This document shows positions 25,563 to 33,802 of a DNA stretch of 64,000 nt, in pieces. Source of the stretch: Streptomyces sp. NBC_01431 (GTDB lineage Bacteria; Actinomycetota; Actinomycetes; Streptomycetales; Streptomycetaceae); the NCBI RefSeq assembly GCF_036231355.1, contig NZ_CP109496.1, forward strand, positions 4,030,001 through 4,094,000. Reading direction: 5' to 3'. The position numbers were made by a program, and so were the translations under genes. Each line of letters opens with the position of its first letter. Within the stretch, counting starts at the first letter, position 1. The notes beneath the pieces are model-generated. The model saw nothing but the letters and a program-made list of their open reading frames with translations, was not told the origin of the DNA and made no database searches.

Positions 25563-26909
25563 GTGACCTCACCAGTACCGCACCATCCGCACCAGTCGAG
25601 CGGACACGGCCACGGGCACGGCCACTCTCACAGCCACGGGCCCGCCACACCTGTGTCGAAGCATCTCCGCAAAGTCATCGCCGCCGTGCTGATTCCTTTC
25701 TCCGCGGCGGTGGTCGTCGGTCTCGTGGTGCTCTGGCCCGGCGGCGCCCCGCCACACCAGCGCACCGGCGTCGGCTTCGACCGCCAGACCCAGCAGGCCA
25801 AGGTCGTCAAAGTCGACAAGGTGGACTGCAAGTCGGTCAACGCCGGTCAGACTCCGTCGAACGGCGACACCTCCACCGCCGAGGGCCAGGAGGCTCGCCG
25901 CTCCCAGCAGGGGCTGTGCGGAAAAGCGACCGTCGAGGTCACCTCCGGCAAGGAGAAGGGCCGCACCTTCACCGAGATCGTGCAGCCCGACTCCCCCCGC
26001 CAACTGCACCAGGGCCAGGGCGTGATCGTGGCATACGCCCCCGACGCGCCCCATGACCTGCAGTATTCGGTGACCGATGTGAACCGCAGGGTCCCGATGG
26101 CGCTGCTCGCCGGGATCTTCGCGCTGGCGGTCGTGGTCGTCGGCCGGCTGCGCGGGGTGATGGCGCTGGTGGCCCTGGTGGTCTCGTTCGCGGTGCTGAC
26201 CCTGTTCATCCTCCCCGCGATCCTCCAGGGCTCCAATCCGCTGCTCGTAGCGGTCGTCGGGGCGAGTGCCATCATGCTGATCGCGCTCTACATGTGCCAC
26301 GGGCTCTCGGCGCGCACCTCCGTCGCCGTCCTCGGCACCCTTGCCTCATTGATCCTGATCGGCCTGCTCGGCTCGGTCTTCATCGGCTGGGCCGCGCTCA
26401 CCGGCAACACCGACGAGAACACCGGTCTGATCCACGGTCTCTACCCGAACATCGACATGTCGGGCCTGCTGCTCGCCGGCGTCATCATCGGCTCCCTCGG
26501 CGTGCTCGACGATGTGACGGTCACCCAGACGTCGGCGGTCTGGGAACTGCACGAGGCGAATCCGACGATGGGCCCGCGCGGTCTGTACCGGGCGGGCATC
26601 CGGATCGGCCGCGACCACATCGCGTCGGTGGTCAACACGCTGGTCCTCGCGTACGCGGGCGCGGCACTGCCCCTGCTGCTGCTGTTCTCGATCGCGCAGA
26701 GCAGTGTGGGGACGGTGGCCAACAGCGAGTTGGTCGCCGAGGAGGTGGTCCGCACGCTGGTCGGGTCGATCGGACTGGTCGCCTCGGTGCCGTTGACCAC
26801 CGCGCTGGCCGCGCTGGTGGTCTCGGCCGACCGCCCGGTTTCCGGCATTCTCCCCGCCCCACGGTCGAAGCCGGTGCGCAGTGGTGGTGGCCACCGCCGC
26901 AAGAAGTAG
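25563..26909 (+). CDS. YibE/F-like membrane protein with histidine-rich N-terminus
   Basis: 448 residues from GTG 25563. The N-terminus alternates histidines with glycine and serine (HPHQSSGHGHGHGHSHSHG), a likely metal-binding tail. A first membrane segment follows, then an extracytoplasmic beta domain (about residues 65-180). The YibE/F core of seven or so helices comes next (ALLAGIFALAVVVVGRLRGVMALVAL, LLLAGVIIGSLGVLDDVTVTQTSAVWEL, RDHIASVVNTLVLAYAGAALPLLLL). The family's transport role is not established. Divergent from thiC across the riboswitch region; convergent with ssgA, stops 10 bp apart. Confidence 0.82.
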   Translation: MTSPVPHHPHQSSGHGHGHGHSHSHGPATPVSKHLRKVIAAVLIPFSAAVVVGLVVLWPGGAPPHQRTGVGFDRQTQQAKVVKVDKVDCKSVNAGQTPSNGDTSTAEGQEARRSQQGLCGKATVEVTSGKEKGRTFTEIVQPDSPRQLHQGQGVIVAYAPDAPHDLQYSVTDVNRRVPMALLAGIFALAVVVVGRLRGVMALVALVVSFAVLTLFILPAILQGSNPLLVAVVGASAIMLIALYMCHGLSARTSVAVLGTLASLILIGLLGSVFIGWAALTGNTDENTGLIHGLYPNIDMSGLLLAGVIIGSLGVLDDVTVTQTSAVWELHEANPTMGPRGLYRAGIRIGRDHIASVVNTLVLAYAGAALPLLLLFSIAQSSVGTVANSELVAEEVVRTLVGSIGLVASVPLTTALAALVVSADRPVSGILPAPRSKPVRSGGGHRRKK

Positions 26910-26919
26910 CGGGACGGCG

Positions 26920-27357
26920 TCAGCCGGCGTTCTGCTCCTCGGCGAGGATGCGGCCGAGCGCGTCCTCAAGGTGTCCGTCGAAATCACCGAGCGTCCGTTC
27001 CTGCCCGAGGGGCACGAGCTTGTCGGTGCGGTCGAGGAACGCGATCAGGGGTGCGGCACCGGCCCTGAACAGGGCTCGGTCGGTGCCCACCTGAAGCCGG
27101 ATGCGCACATCACAGAGCTCCCCCTGCTCGGTGGGCTCGATCCGCACATCGCCCTCCCCAGTCGGCGCGTTGATGCCGTCGAGCAGCAACTCGCGGCCAA
27201 AAGCCCAGGTGACAGGCGTGTCGCCGGGAAGGTGGAAGGTCATCCGCACCGCATACGGGTCCGCCGCTTCGTACGTCAGCTCCACCGGGATCCGAAAGGA
27301 AAGCTCCTCGGAGACGAGGAAGCTCATCATCACTTCTGCCTCAACCGACTCACGCAT
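26920..27357 (-). CDS. ssgA: Sporulation/cell-division activator SsgA
   Basis: 145 residues from ATG 27357; ATG 27330 and 27327 give the shorter form starting MSFLVSEELSFRIPVEL. The MRESV lead is kept because, as I recall, S. griseus SsgA begins this way. The conserved SALP core is clear: MTFHLPGDTPVTWAFGRELLLDG, RIRLQVGTDRALF, FLDRTDKLVPLGQE. SsgA helps place SsgB and FtsZ and thereby sets sites of sporulation septa and branching. The IclR regulator gene directly upstream is its known activator in Streptomyces, and the pair is the best genus marker in this window. Confidence 0.95.
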   Translation of the reverse strand: MRESVEAEVMMSFLVSEELSFRIPVELTYEAADPYAVRMTFHLPGDTPVTWAFGRELLLDGINAPTGEGDVRIEPTEQGELCDVRIRLQVGTDRALFRAGAAPLIAFLDRTDKLVPLGQERTLGDFDGHLEDALGRILAEEQNAG

Positions 27358-27425
27358 CACACGTACCCCGCTTTAGCTGAATCTGGCCAGGATTGATCCC
27401 CCATGGCCCTCTTGACGCCATGGTG

Positions 27426-27441
27426 CTGTAAGCGCTAACAG
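27426..27441. promoter_or_regulatory. Near-palindrome between ssgR and ssgA, candidate SsgR site
   Basis: CTGTAAGCGCTAACAG has one imperfect base pair about its centre. It sits about 70 bp upstream of the ssgA start and 19 bp after the ssgR stop. Position makes it a reasonable activator site for SsgR. This is not shown experimentally here. Confidence 0.45.
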
Positions 27442-27459
27442 ATCACAAGGAGTGAGTTT

Positions 27460-28230
27460 TCAGATACTGATAGAGAACGCGAGCGAACTGAGCAGACTTC
27501 CCACTTCTCCGCGTAGCCGCTCGATCGCGGGCAGCAGCCGTTCTTCCTGGTGAAGGGGTACGGAAATGGCCATGGCCGCGACGCTGGAACCGACCGTGAC
27601 GGGGATCGCGGCACAGACGGTGCCCAGGGCGTACTCCTGCCGTTCGACAAGCGGGCGCATACGCTCAGTAACCGCCAGGCGGTCGAGCAACGCGCGCCGG
27701 CTGGGCACGGTGTAGGGCGTGATCGCCTGGACCGGATGCCGGTCGAGGTGGTCCTCACGGGTGCTGTCGTCGAGCTGGCTGAGCAGGCACTGACCGATCG
27801 CGTGGGCGTGCCCCGTCTCGCGGAAGTCGGCCCATTCCTCCACGGCGGGCGCGGCGGGGCTGTCGGCAACCCCGGCGATCTCGATCTCACCCTCGCGGTA
27901 AACCGCGAAGTAGACGGGCACTCCAATGGAATCCCGCCAGCGCACCAGTGAGTTTGCGATCTTGCTGCGACGATTCTGCAGGGCGCTGCCGTTCGCCAGC
28001 CGCTCCGCTGCGCAACCGAGGACGAACACTCCCTTCTCGCGCCGCAGATAGTCCTCGTGGGTCAGGGTCCGCAGCAGGTGGTAAGCCGTGGGGAGCGGCA
28101 GCCCGGCCTCACGGGCAAGCTGTTTGGCCGGAGCGCCGTCCGCGTGGGAGCCGACTGCTTCCAGCAGGCGCAGGGCCCGTTGGACCGAGCCGATCAGGGT
28201 CGGGACGGCGGCGTTCGAAGCCGTGGCCAC
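27460..28230 (-). CDS. ssgR: IclR-family activator of ssgA
   Basis: 256 residues from GTG 28230. Residues 10-75 form the IclR winged helix (SVQRALRLLEAVGSHADGAPAKQLAREAGLPLPTAYHLLRTL). An effector-binding domain follows to residue 250, with VPVYFAVYREGEIEIAGV and the GQCLLSQLD segment. The role as SsgR is from context: in Streptomyces the IclR gene immediately upstream of ssgA activates it. Transcribed leftward into the ssgA leader. Confidence 0.92.
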   Translation of the reverse strand: MATASNAAVPTLIGSVQRALRLLEAVGSHADGAPAKQLAREAGLPLPTAYHLLRTLTHEDYLRREKGVFVLGCAAERLANGSALQNRRSKIANSLVRWRDSIGVPVYFAVYREGEIEIAGVADSPAAPAVEEWADFRETGHAHAIGQCLLSQLDDSTREDHLDRHPVQAITPYTVPSRRALLDRLAVTERMRPLVERQEYALGTVCAAIPVTVGSSVAAMAISVPLHQEERLLPAIERLRGEVGSLLSSLAFSISI

Positions 28231-28499
28231 AGGTCACCCCCAGGCGTGCTGACGGGCGCCACGCCCGCCTGCGGGGGCCGCCCCCGCGCCCGCCGCGGTC
28301 CCGAAGGCGGCGGCACGGACCGGTGGACCGGCGGTTGTGTGCGGTCGGGCCCGTGATTCCGAAGGGGGCGGCGAAGGCTCGCCACTCTAACGGCCGACTC
28401 ACGGCGGAAGGGGGTTTGCACAGGTCCGTTCCCCCAGCCGGGCTAATCCCCGAACGCACCGGCCGCGACGCCGGGCTCGGTCGAGCCCGCTCCGGAGAC
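28231..28499. other. Intergenic region upstream of ssgR
   Basis: About 270 bp, very GC-rich, holding the ssgR promoter and several short GC inverted repeats near 28250-28300. No gene is supported in it. Confidence 0.5.
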
Positions 28500-28524
28500 C
28501 GGGCGGAATCTCAAGTTCCGCCCG
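28500..28524 (-). terminator. Hairpin terminator of the DUF5326-type gene
   Basis: CGGGCGGAA and TTCCGCCCG form a perfect 9-bp stem with a 7-nt loop, 6 bp beyond the stop codon of the leftward gene ending at 28531. Confidence 0.6.
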
Positions 28525-28530
28525 ACTCCG

Positions 28531-28752
28531 CTACCAATCGCCGCGTGAGGAGGACGAGGAGGACATGAACCTCCGTACGACGTAGATCAGACCGCCGACC
28601 AGGGCCACGAAGACCAGGACCTTGAAGAGCAGCCCGAACAGGAAGCCGACCACGCTCGCGACCAGTCCGCCGAACACGAACAAGGCGATGACGGGCACGG
28701 CGACCCACTTCACCCACCAGGGCATCCCCGCGAATATCTCCCGTGCGGCCAT
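28531..28752 (-). CDS. Small membrane protein, DUF5326-like
   Basis: 73 residues from ATG 28752 with an AAGAGG ribosome site. Almost entirely membrane: VKWVAVPVIALFVFGGLVASVVGFLFGLLFKVLVFVALVGGLIYVVRRF, ending with a serine run SSSSSS. The pattern fits the short Streptomyces DUF5326 family, whose function is unknown. It forms its own short transcription unit ending in a hairpin. Confidence 0.75.
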   Translation of the reverse strand: MAAREIFAGMPWWVKWVAVPVIALFVFGGLVASVVGFLFGLLFKVLVFVALVGGLIYVVRRFMSSSSSSRGDW

Positions 28753-28890
28753 CGGCCAACCTCTTTCCGTTCAGTTCACGAGTTGTGTTCTTTCGACACT
28801 CCTGATGCTAGGGGCGAGGGGACCTCGTGCGTGGCCCCGCAGCCCTTGAACTCCCCTGATCGAACCCCTAGGGAGAATCGGGGGCGACCC

Positions 28891-29208
28891 TCAGCTTTCG
28901 GGCGGAGAGAAGACCACCAGAACCCTCAGGTCCTCGGTGATGTGGTGGAACTTGTGCGCCGCCCCGGCCGGCACATAGACCACGCTGCCCCGCGCGACCT
29001 GCGTCGTCTCCAGGCCCACGGTGATCGAGGCGCGGCCGCTGACCACGAAGTAGACCTCGTCCTGGGCGTGCGGGGACTGCGGGTCGTGTGCGCCCGCGTC
29101 GAGGGCGTACAGGCCCACCGACATGTTCCGTTCGCGCAGGAACTGCAGATATGCCCCGTCATTGGCGGCCCGTTCCGCCTCCAACTCGTCGAGCCGGAAT
29201 TCTTTCAT
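28891..29208 (-). CDS. Cupin domain protein
   Basis: 105 residues from ATG 29208 (AGAGGG upstream). The C-terminal two-thirds is a single cupin barrel: LDAGAHDPQSPHAQDEVYFVVSGRASITVG as motif 1 and GSVVYVPAGAAHKFHHI as motif 2, with histidine and glutamate residues placed to bind a metal. No substrate can be inferred. It could be a small enzyme or a binding protein. Divergent from the holin-fold membrane protein, with about 50 bp between starts. Confidence 0.85.
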   Translation of the reverse strand: MKEFRLDELEAERAANDGAYLQFLRERNMSVGLYALDAGAHDPQSPHAQDEVYFVVSGRASITVGLETTQVARGSVVYVPAGAAHKFHHITEDLRVLVVFSPPES

Positions 29209-29258
29209 CGCCCTCTGCCCCTGCACTCGTACCGATCAGGTCTGCCACGATCAGACAC

Positions 29259-29639
29259 ATGAAGAATTTCGTAGTCAAGACGATCGCCAACGCGGCAGCC
29301 CTGGCCGTGGCCATCTGGCTGGTCAAGAACATCACCCTCACCGGCGACAGCACCGGCAGGAAGGCGCTGACGCTGATTCTGGTCGCGCTGCTATTCGGCG
29401 TGGTGAACTTCCTCGTCAAGCCCGTGGTGAAGTTGCTCTCCTTCCCGCTCTTCATCCTCACGCTCGGCCTGATCACGCTGGTGATCAACGCGTTGATGCT
29501 GCTGCTGACCTCCTGGCTCGCGGACAAGCTGAACCTCAGCTTCCACGTGGAGGGCTTCTGGGCCGCCGTGGTCGGCGGCTTGATCATCTCGATCGTGTCC
29601 TGGGCGATGCACATAGTCCTGCCCGACGACAAGGACTGA
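29259..29639 (+). CDS. Phage holin-like family membrane protein (YvlD/PF04020 type)
   Basis: 126 residues from ATG 29259. Four membrane segments: ANAAALAVAIWLVKNI, ALTLILVALLFGVVNFLV, LFILTLGLITLVINALMLLLTSWLADKL and FWAAVVGGLIISIVSWAMHIVL. The VVNFLVKPVVKLLSFPLFILTLGLI block is the PF04020 hallmark. Despite the family name these are normal chromosomal proteins in actinobacteria and are not evidence of a prophage. Function unknown. It is followed after 38 bp by the PLP enzyme gene in the same direction. Confidence 0.85.
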   Translation: MKNFVVKTIANAAALAVAIWLVKNITLTGDSTGRKALTLILVALLFGVVNFLVKPVVKLLSFPLFILTLGLITLVINALMLLLTSWLADKLNLSFHVEGFWAAVVGGLIISIVSWAMHIVLPDDKD

Positions 29640-29677
29640 GCCTTGGCCACCCCCAAATGTGTTGTGGAGCGTGCGGC

Positions 29678-30808
29678 ATGACGAACCCCGGTGACGGAAC
29701 ACGAGCCGTGCGGGCCGGTCTCCCCGACCCCGTGGCGTACGAACCGGCCCTGCCCGGCCCGGTGTTCGCCGCCCATTTCCATCTGCCCGGCGAAGCCGCG
29801 GGCCCGTACACCTACGGTCGCGACACCAACCCGACGTGGACCCACCTGGAACGGGCCGTCGCCGAGCTGGAGTCCCCCGACGAGGCTGCCGAGGCGATCG
29901 TGTTCGCCTCCGGGATGGCGGCGGTCTCGGCCGTGCTGCTCTCCCAGGCGCGCTCCGGCGACACGGTGGTCCTGCCGGACGACGGCTATCAGGCGCTGCC
30001 GCTGGTCCGCGAGCAGTTGGAGGCGTACGGCATCGAGGTGCGCACCGCGCCGACCGCGGACGATGCCCAACTGGGTGTCCTGGACGGCGCGAAGCTGCTG
30101 TGGATCGAGACACCGTCCAACCCCGGCCTGGATGTGTGCGACGTACGCCGTCTGGCGCGGGCCGCCCACGAGGCGGGGGCCCTGGTCGCGGTCGACAACA
30201 CCCTGGCCACCCCGCTCGGGCAGCGCCCTCTCGAACTCGGCGCGGACTTCGCGGTGGCCAGCGGCACCAAGGGCCTGACCGGACACGGCGACGTTCTGCT
30301 CGGCTATGTCGTGTGCCGCGATCCAAACCTCGCCGCGCGAATCCGCAAGTGGCGCAAGGTCGTCGGCGCGATCCCGGGGCCGATGGAGGCATGGCTGGCC
30401 CACCGCTCGCTCGCGACCCTGCACCTGCGCGCGGACCGCCAGTCGGCGAACGCGCTTGCGCTCGCCGAGGCACTGGCCAAGCGCGATGAGGTCACCGGAC
30501 TGCGCTACCCGGGGCTGCCGACCGACCCGTCGTACCGCCAGGCCTCGGCGCAGATGCGACGCTTCGGCTGCGTGGTCTCCTTCGACCTGCCGGATCGCGG
30601 CTTCGCCGAGCGGTTCCTGGAATCCCTCCAGCTGGTCGACGACGCCACCAGCTTCGGCGGGGTGCGGTCCACGGCGGAACGGCGCGGCCGGTGGGGCGGC
30701 GATGCGGTGGCGGAGGGCTTCATCCGTTTCTCGGTCGGCGCCGAGGACGCCGCCGATCTGATCGCGGATGTGGAACGCGCCCTCGACCGGGCGGGTTCCG
30801 CCGGATGA
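29678..30808 (+). CDS. Cystathionine gamma-lyase/synthase-type PLP enzyme
   Basis: 376 residues from ATG 29678. Cys/Met metabolism PLP fold: YTYGRDTNPTWTHLERAVAELE, FASGMAAVSAVLL, WIETPSNPGLDVCDV, VDNTLATPLGQRPLELGADF and the PLP-lysine motif SGTKGLTGHGD. Such enzymes split or form C-S bonds in trans-sulfuration. The annotation as gamma-lyase is most likely, but cystathionine gamma-synthase or methionine gamma-lyase cannot be told apart by sight. A strong terminator follows at 30841-30879, so it ends its transcript before the LysR gene. Confidence 0.85.
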   Translation: MTNPGDGTRAVRAGLPDPVAYEPALPGPVFAAHFHLPGEAAGPYTYGRDTNPTWTHLERAVAELESPDEAAEAIVFASGMAAVSAVLLSQARSGDTVVLPDDGYQALPLVREQLEAYGIEVRTAPTADDAQLGVLDGAKLLWIETPSNPGLDVCDVRRLARAAHEAGALVAVDNTLATPLGQRPLELGADFAVASGTKGLTGHGDVLLGYVVCRDPNLAARIRKWRKVVGAIPGPMEAWLAHRSLATLHLRADRQSANALALAEALAKRDEVTGLRYPGLPTDPSYRQASAQMRRFGCVVSFDLPDRGFAERFLESLQLVDDATSFGGVRSTAERRGRWGGDAVAEGFIRFSVGAEDAADLIADVERALDRAGSAG

Positions 30809-30840
30809 GTCCGGTGGGCAGTACATCCGATACGTAACAC

Positions 30841-30879
30841 GGGCGGTCCGAGCCTCCCCCCTCGTGGCTCGGACCGCCC
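30841..30879 (+). terminator. Terminator after the PLP enzyme gene
   Basis: GGGCGGTCCGAGC and GCTCGGACCGCCC form a perfect 13-bp stem with a 13-nt loop, starting 32 bp after the stop. Confidence 0.75.
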
Positions 30880-31025
30880 CGGTTCCCGCGCGCCAAGAAC
30901 CGCCTGCACAAGGCTAGTTGACTGTGCGTCAGTGTCCAATCACAGTGGCGACAGCGACCTATCGACATATTTATAGTTGGATCCGGCCGGGGACGTCGTG
31001 AGGCAGTTCAGGACGGGAGGGCAGC

Positions 31026-31922
31026 ATGGACCTCGCCCTGCTGCGTACGTTCGTCACCGTGCACCGGGCCGGTTCCTTCACCCGGGCCGCGGCACTGCTC
31101 GGGCTCTCGCAGCCTGCGGTGACCAGCCAAATCCGCACCCTGGAACGGCAGTTGGGACGCCCTCTCTTCCTGCGCCAGGCGCGTGGGGTGACCCCGACGA
31201 CCATCGGTGACGAGCTCGCTCAACGGGCCGCGCCGCATCTGGACGCGCTCGTCGAGATCACCGAGTCGGGCTTCGGCGAGGAGGCGGGCATCCGCACTCT
31301 GCATCTGGCCGGGCCACCGGAGTTCACCTCACTGCGCGCCCTGCCCGCGCTCACTCGCCTCATCCCGCACGGTCTCGCCCTGCGGGCCTCCTTCGGCAGC
31401 GCCGAGGAGACCTTGGGGGGACTGGCCGCAGGCCACCACGATCTGGCGATCGCCACCGCCCGGCCTCGCGGGCGGCTGCTGAGCGCGACGCCGCTGTGCG
31501 ACGAGGAGCACGTCCTGGTGGCGGGGGTGCGCTGGGCGGCCCGGCTCGGCCCCGGCTCGCTCCGGCACACCGGTCCCCGCGTCCTGGAGACCGTCCCCGT
31601 GGTGGAGGTCCACGAGTCGCTGCCGCTGGTGACGCGCTACTGGACGTCGGTGTTCGACACCAAACCCGCTGCCGCGGCCACGGTGGTCGCCCCCGACCTG
31701 CGGGCGGTCCTCGCGGCGGTGGTGGCCGGCGCGGGCCTCGCCGTACTGCCGCGCTACCTCTGCGAGACGGCGCTGGAGCAGGGGGAGGTGGTGGCGCTCC
31801 TGGATCCTCCGGTGCCTCCGCTGCGCACCTATTTCCTCGCGGTGCGCACCGGCACACTCGGCCTGCCCCACATCGCGCGGGCGCAGGATTGGCTACTGCG
31901 CGCAGCGGCCGACTGGAGCTGA
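31026..31922 (+). CDS. LysR family transcriptional regulator
   Basis: 298 residues from ATG 31026, with GGGAGGG 5 nt upstream. Residues 1-60 are the LysR helix-turn-helix (MDLALLRTFVTVHRAGSFTRAAALLGLSQPAVTSQIRTLE). The C-terminal 210 residues are the effector-binding domain. The upstream gap (30880-31025) is AT-richer around 30955-30975 and may carry the promoter. No divergent target gene adjoins it, unlike many LysR genes, so its regulon is unclear. Confidence 0.88.
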   Translation: MDLALLRTFVTVHRAGSFTRAAALLGLSQPAVTSQIRTLERQLGRPLFLRQARGVTPTTIGDELAQRAAPHLDALVEITESGFGEEAGIRTLHLAGPPEFTSLRALPALTRLIPHGLALRASFGSAEETLGGLAAGHHDLAIATARPRGRLLSATPLCDEEHVLVAGVRWAARLGPGSLRHTGPRVLETVPVVEVHESLPLVTRYWTSVFDTKPAAAATVVAPDLRAVLAAVVAGAGLAVLPRYLCETALEQGEVVALLDPPVPPLRTYFLAVRTGTLGLPHIARAQDWLLRAAADWS

Positions 31923-31980
31923 GGAGCAGCAGGGGAGCCCGAGGAGTTTCGCAGCCGCCCCTTCGGGCCACATTTCTCCC

Positions 31981-32463
31981 ATGACCGTACGTCCAGTGGT
32001 CAAGCGCACCGCACGAGCCGTTCTGCTTGACGGTGACGATCTGATCCTGATCAAGCGAACCAAGCCCGGCATGGATCCGTACTGGCTCACCCCCGGTGGC
32101 GGCGTCGAACCCGAGGACTCCACCGTCGTCGAGGCACTCCACCGCGAGGTGCACGAGGAACTCGGCGCGAAGATCACTGATGTCGTGCCCTGCTTCGTCG
32201 ACACCGTCGAGCACATCGGCGCCGACGGCGGGGCGACCGGGGTGAAGGTGCAGCACTTCTTCGTCTGCCGCCTCGATTCCATGGACCCCTCCCTGCGGCA
32301 CGGCCCCGAAATCGAGGAGCCGTGCGGCGAGTACGAGATCGTCCGGATCCCGTTCACCCGGGTCGGGATCGCCTCGGTCCACCTGGTGCCGCTGTCCCTC
32401 AGGCACTACCTGGACGGCAACATCGAGGGTGTACGGGCTATGCACGCCCCTGATCTGGGGTAG
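31981..32463 (+). CDS. Nudix hydrolase
   Basis: 160 residues from ATG 31981. The Nudix box is complete: GGGVEPEDSTVVEALHREVHEELG, matching GX5EX7REUXEEXGU. It probably hydrolyses a nucleoside diphosphate derivative. Sequence alone does not tell whether the substrate is a damaged nucleotide, a sugar nucleotide or a cofactor. Follows the LysR gene by 58 bp in the same direction. Confidence 0.88.
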   Translation: MTVRPVVKRTARAVLLDGDDLILIKRTKPGMDPYWLTPGGGVEPEDSTVVEALHREVHEELGAKITDVVPCFVDTVEHIGADGGATGVKVQHFFVCRLDSMDPSLRHGPEIEEPCGEYEIVRIPFTRVGIASVHLVPLSLRHYLDGNIEGVRAMHAPDLG

Positions 32464-32508
32464 CCCGCTCCTCGGTCGCCCGCGTTTCGTGGCGTACGCG
32501 CAGTGCCG

Positions 32509-33144
32509 TCAGCCTCCCGTGCCCTGCGCCAGGGCGAAGGCCTCGCGAAGGTCGCCACCGCTGTAGGTGTGGGTGGCCCGCCCGGCGAGATGGTGGTCCG
32601 CGTTCACCGCCACCGACACGGGCACCGCCGCGAAGAGTTCCACATCGGACATGGAGTCCCCGTATGCCACGCAATCCCCGGCACCGACCCCGAACTCGGC
32701 GCACAGCTGGCCCATGACCGTCACCTTGGCGGCTGGGCTGAGGATTCCCGCCGGGTCCACGGGCCGAGTGAAGGGCACCTCGGGGAAGCGGGAGCCGCGC
32801 GCCGCATGGGCTCCCCAGCCCAGGAGACGCTCCACGAAGAAGGAAGGCGAAAGCGAGATGACAGCGCAGTAGTCGCCCCGCTCGCGGATCTCTCGCCAGA
32901 CGTCCCGGATTCCGGCGAGCCAGGGAGCGGTCGCGAAGGCTGTCGCCACGTGCAGCTCAGTGAGCCCGGACCACAAGGCGTGCACCCGCACCGCGTACTC
33001 GGGCGGCCCGATCCGCCCGGTAGCCAGCTCCCGCTCCAGCTCGCCGATCTCGCTGAGCAGCCCGAGCTGCCGGGATATCTCGACCGGCGCGGCAGAGCCC
33101 CGCATGAGCGTGCCGTCCAGATCGAAGAGGTGAAGTCTCGCCAT
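32509..33144 (-). CDS. HAD-IB family phosphatase (SerB-like)
   Basis: 211 residues, start ATG 33144. HAD motif I is FDLDGTLM near residues 7-14. A helical cap follows, then motif II VISLSPSF and motif III-IV with KVTVMGQL and GDSMSDVELF. These mark the IB subfamily that includes phosphoserine phosphatase and related enzymes. The substrate is unknown. Convergent with the Nudix gene. Confidence 0.85.
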   Translation of the reverse strand: MARLHLFDLDGTLMRGSAAPVEISRQLGLLSEIGELERELATGRIGPPEYAVRVHALWSGLTELHVATAFATAPWLAGIRDVWREIRERGDYCAVISLSPSFFVERLLGWGAHAARGSRFPEVPFTRPVDPAGILSPAAKVTVMGQLCAEFGVGAGDCVAYGDSMSDVELFAAVPVSVAVNADHHLAGRATHTYSGGDLREAFALAQGTGG

Positions 33145-33212
33145 GTACGCCGAGGCTAGTACGTGGGGTTACTCCCTCTGCCGGACGCCCTGGAGGGGCG
33201 GTCGGCGGCACC

Positions 33213-33797
33213 GTGTTTCACGTGAAACATTCTTCTGTCCTCGCACCCATTCGCCCGCGCCGCGCGCTGTTTCACGTGAAACATCTGAGCCGTCCCGCCC
33301 GCCGGAGCTGGCTGGTGGCCCATGTCGCGGTCTCCGTGAGCTGGCTGGGGCTCACCCTGGGGCTGCTCGCTCTGGGAGTGACCGCGTACACCACGGATTC
33401 CGCCTCGATGACGGAGGCTGCCTACCGCTCCATGAAGGTCTTCGGGGACTGGCTGGTGGTGCCGATCGCGCTCCTCACTCTGGGCACCGGACTGGTGCTG
33501 TCGCTGGGTACCCGGTGGGGGCTCGCACGCCATCGCTGGGTCTGGATCAAGTTCTGGCTGACCTTGATTACGCTCTCCCTCTCGGCGTTCGCACTGCGGC
33601 CGGAAATCAACAGGGCGGTCGCGGCCGGTGTGCATGACATCAGCCTGGTCGCGGCTCCGGTCGTCTCCTCCAGCGCGTACTTCTTCATGACGGCGATCTC
33701 CGTGCTCAAGCCGTGGGGGCTGACCAGGCGTGGCCACAAGCACCGGGCCGAGAACCGGAAAGTGGTGGACGCCACGGCAGTGCGTCAGACAACCTGA
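33213..33797 (+). CDS. DUF2269-like integral membrane protein
   Basis: 194 residues from GTG 33213; GTG 33222 and GTG 33276 are alternatives, and none has a strong ribosome site. Four membrane segments: LVAHVAVSVSWLGLTLGLLALGV, WLVVPIALLTLGTGLVLSL, WIKFWLTLITLSLSAFAL and DISLVAAPVVSSSAYFFMTAI. Function unknown. Two parS sites lie within the first 70 bases, each encoding FHVK in this frame, so the true start may be after them, at 33276. Confidence 0.6.
   Translation: MFHVKHSSVLAPIRPRRALFHVKHLSRPARRSWLVAHVAVSVSWLGLTLGLLALGVTAYTTDSASMTEAAYRSMKVFGDWLVVPIALLTLGTGLVLSLGTRWGLARHRWVWIKFWLTLITLSLSAFALRPEINRAVAAGVHDISLVAAPVVSSSAYFFMTAISVLKPWGLTRRGHKHRAENRKVVDATAVRQTT
33215..33282. repeat. parS doublet at the start of a membrane-protein gene
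   Basis: Perfect GTTTCACGTGAAAC copies lie at 33215-33228 and 33269-33282, starts 54 bp apart. Both fall within the 5' end of the 33213-33797 reading frame. Confidence 0.93.
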
Positions 33798-33802
33798 CCC
33801 TC

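Noticed and set aside
29259..29639. Prophage remnant suggested by the holin family name
   Set aside because: PF04020 proteins are common chromosomal membrane proteins and no phage genes surround it.
30918..30945. CTGTG-CACAG inverted repeat before the LysR gene
   Set aside because: Five-base arms with a long spacer are expected by chance.
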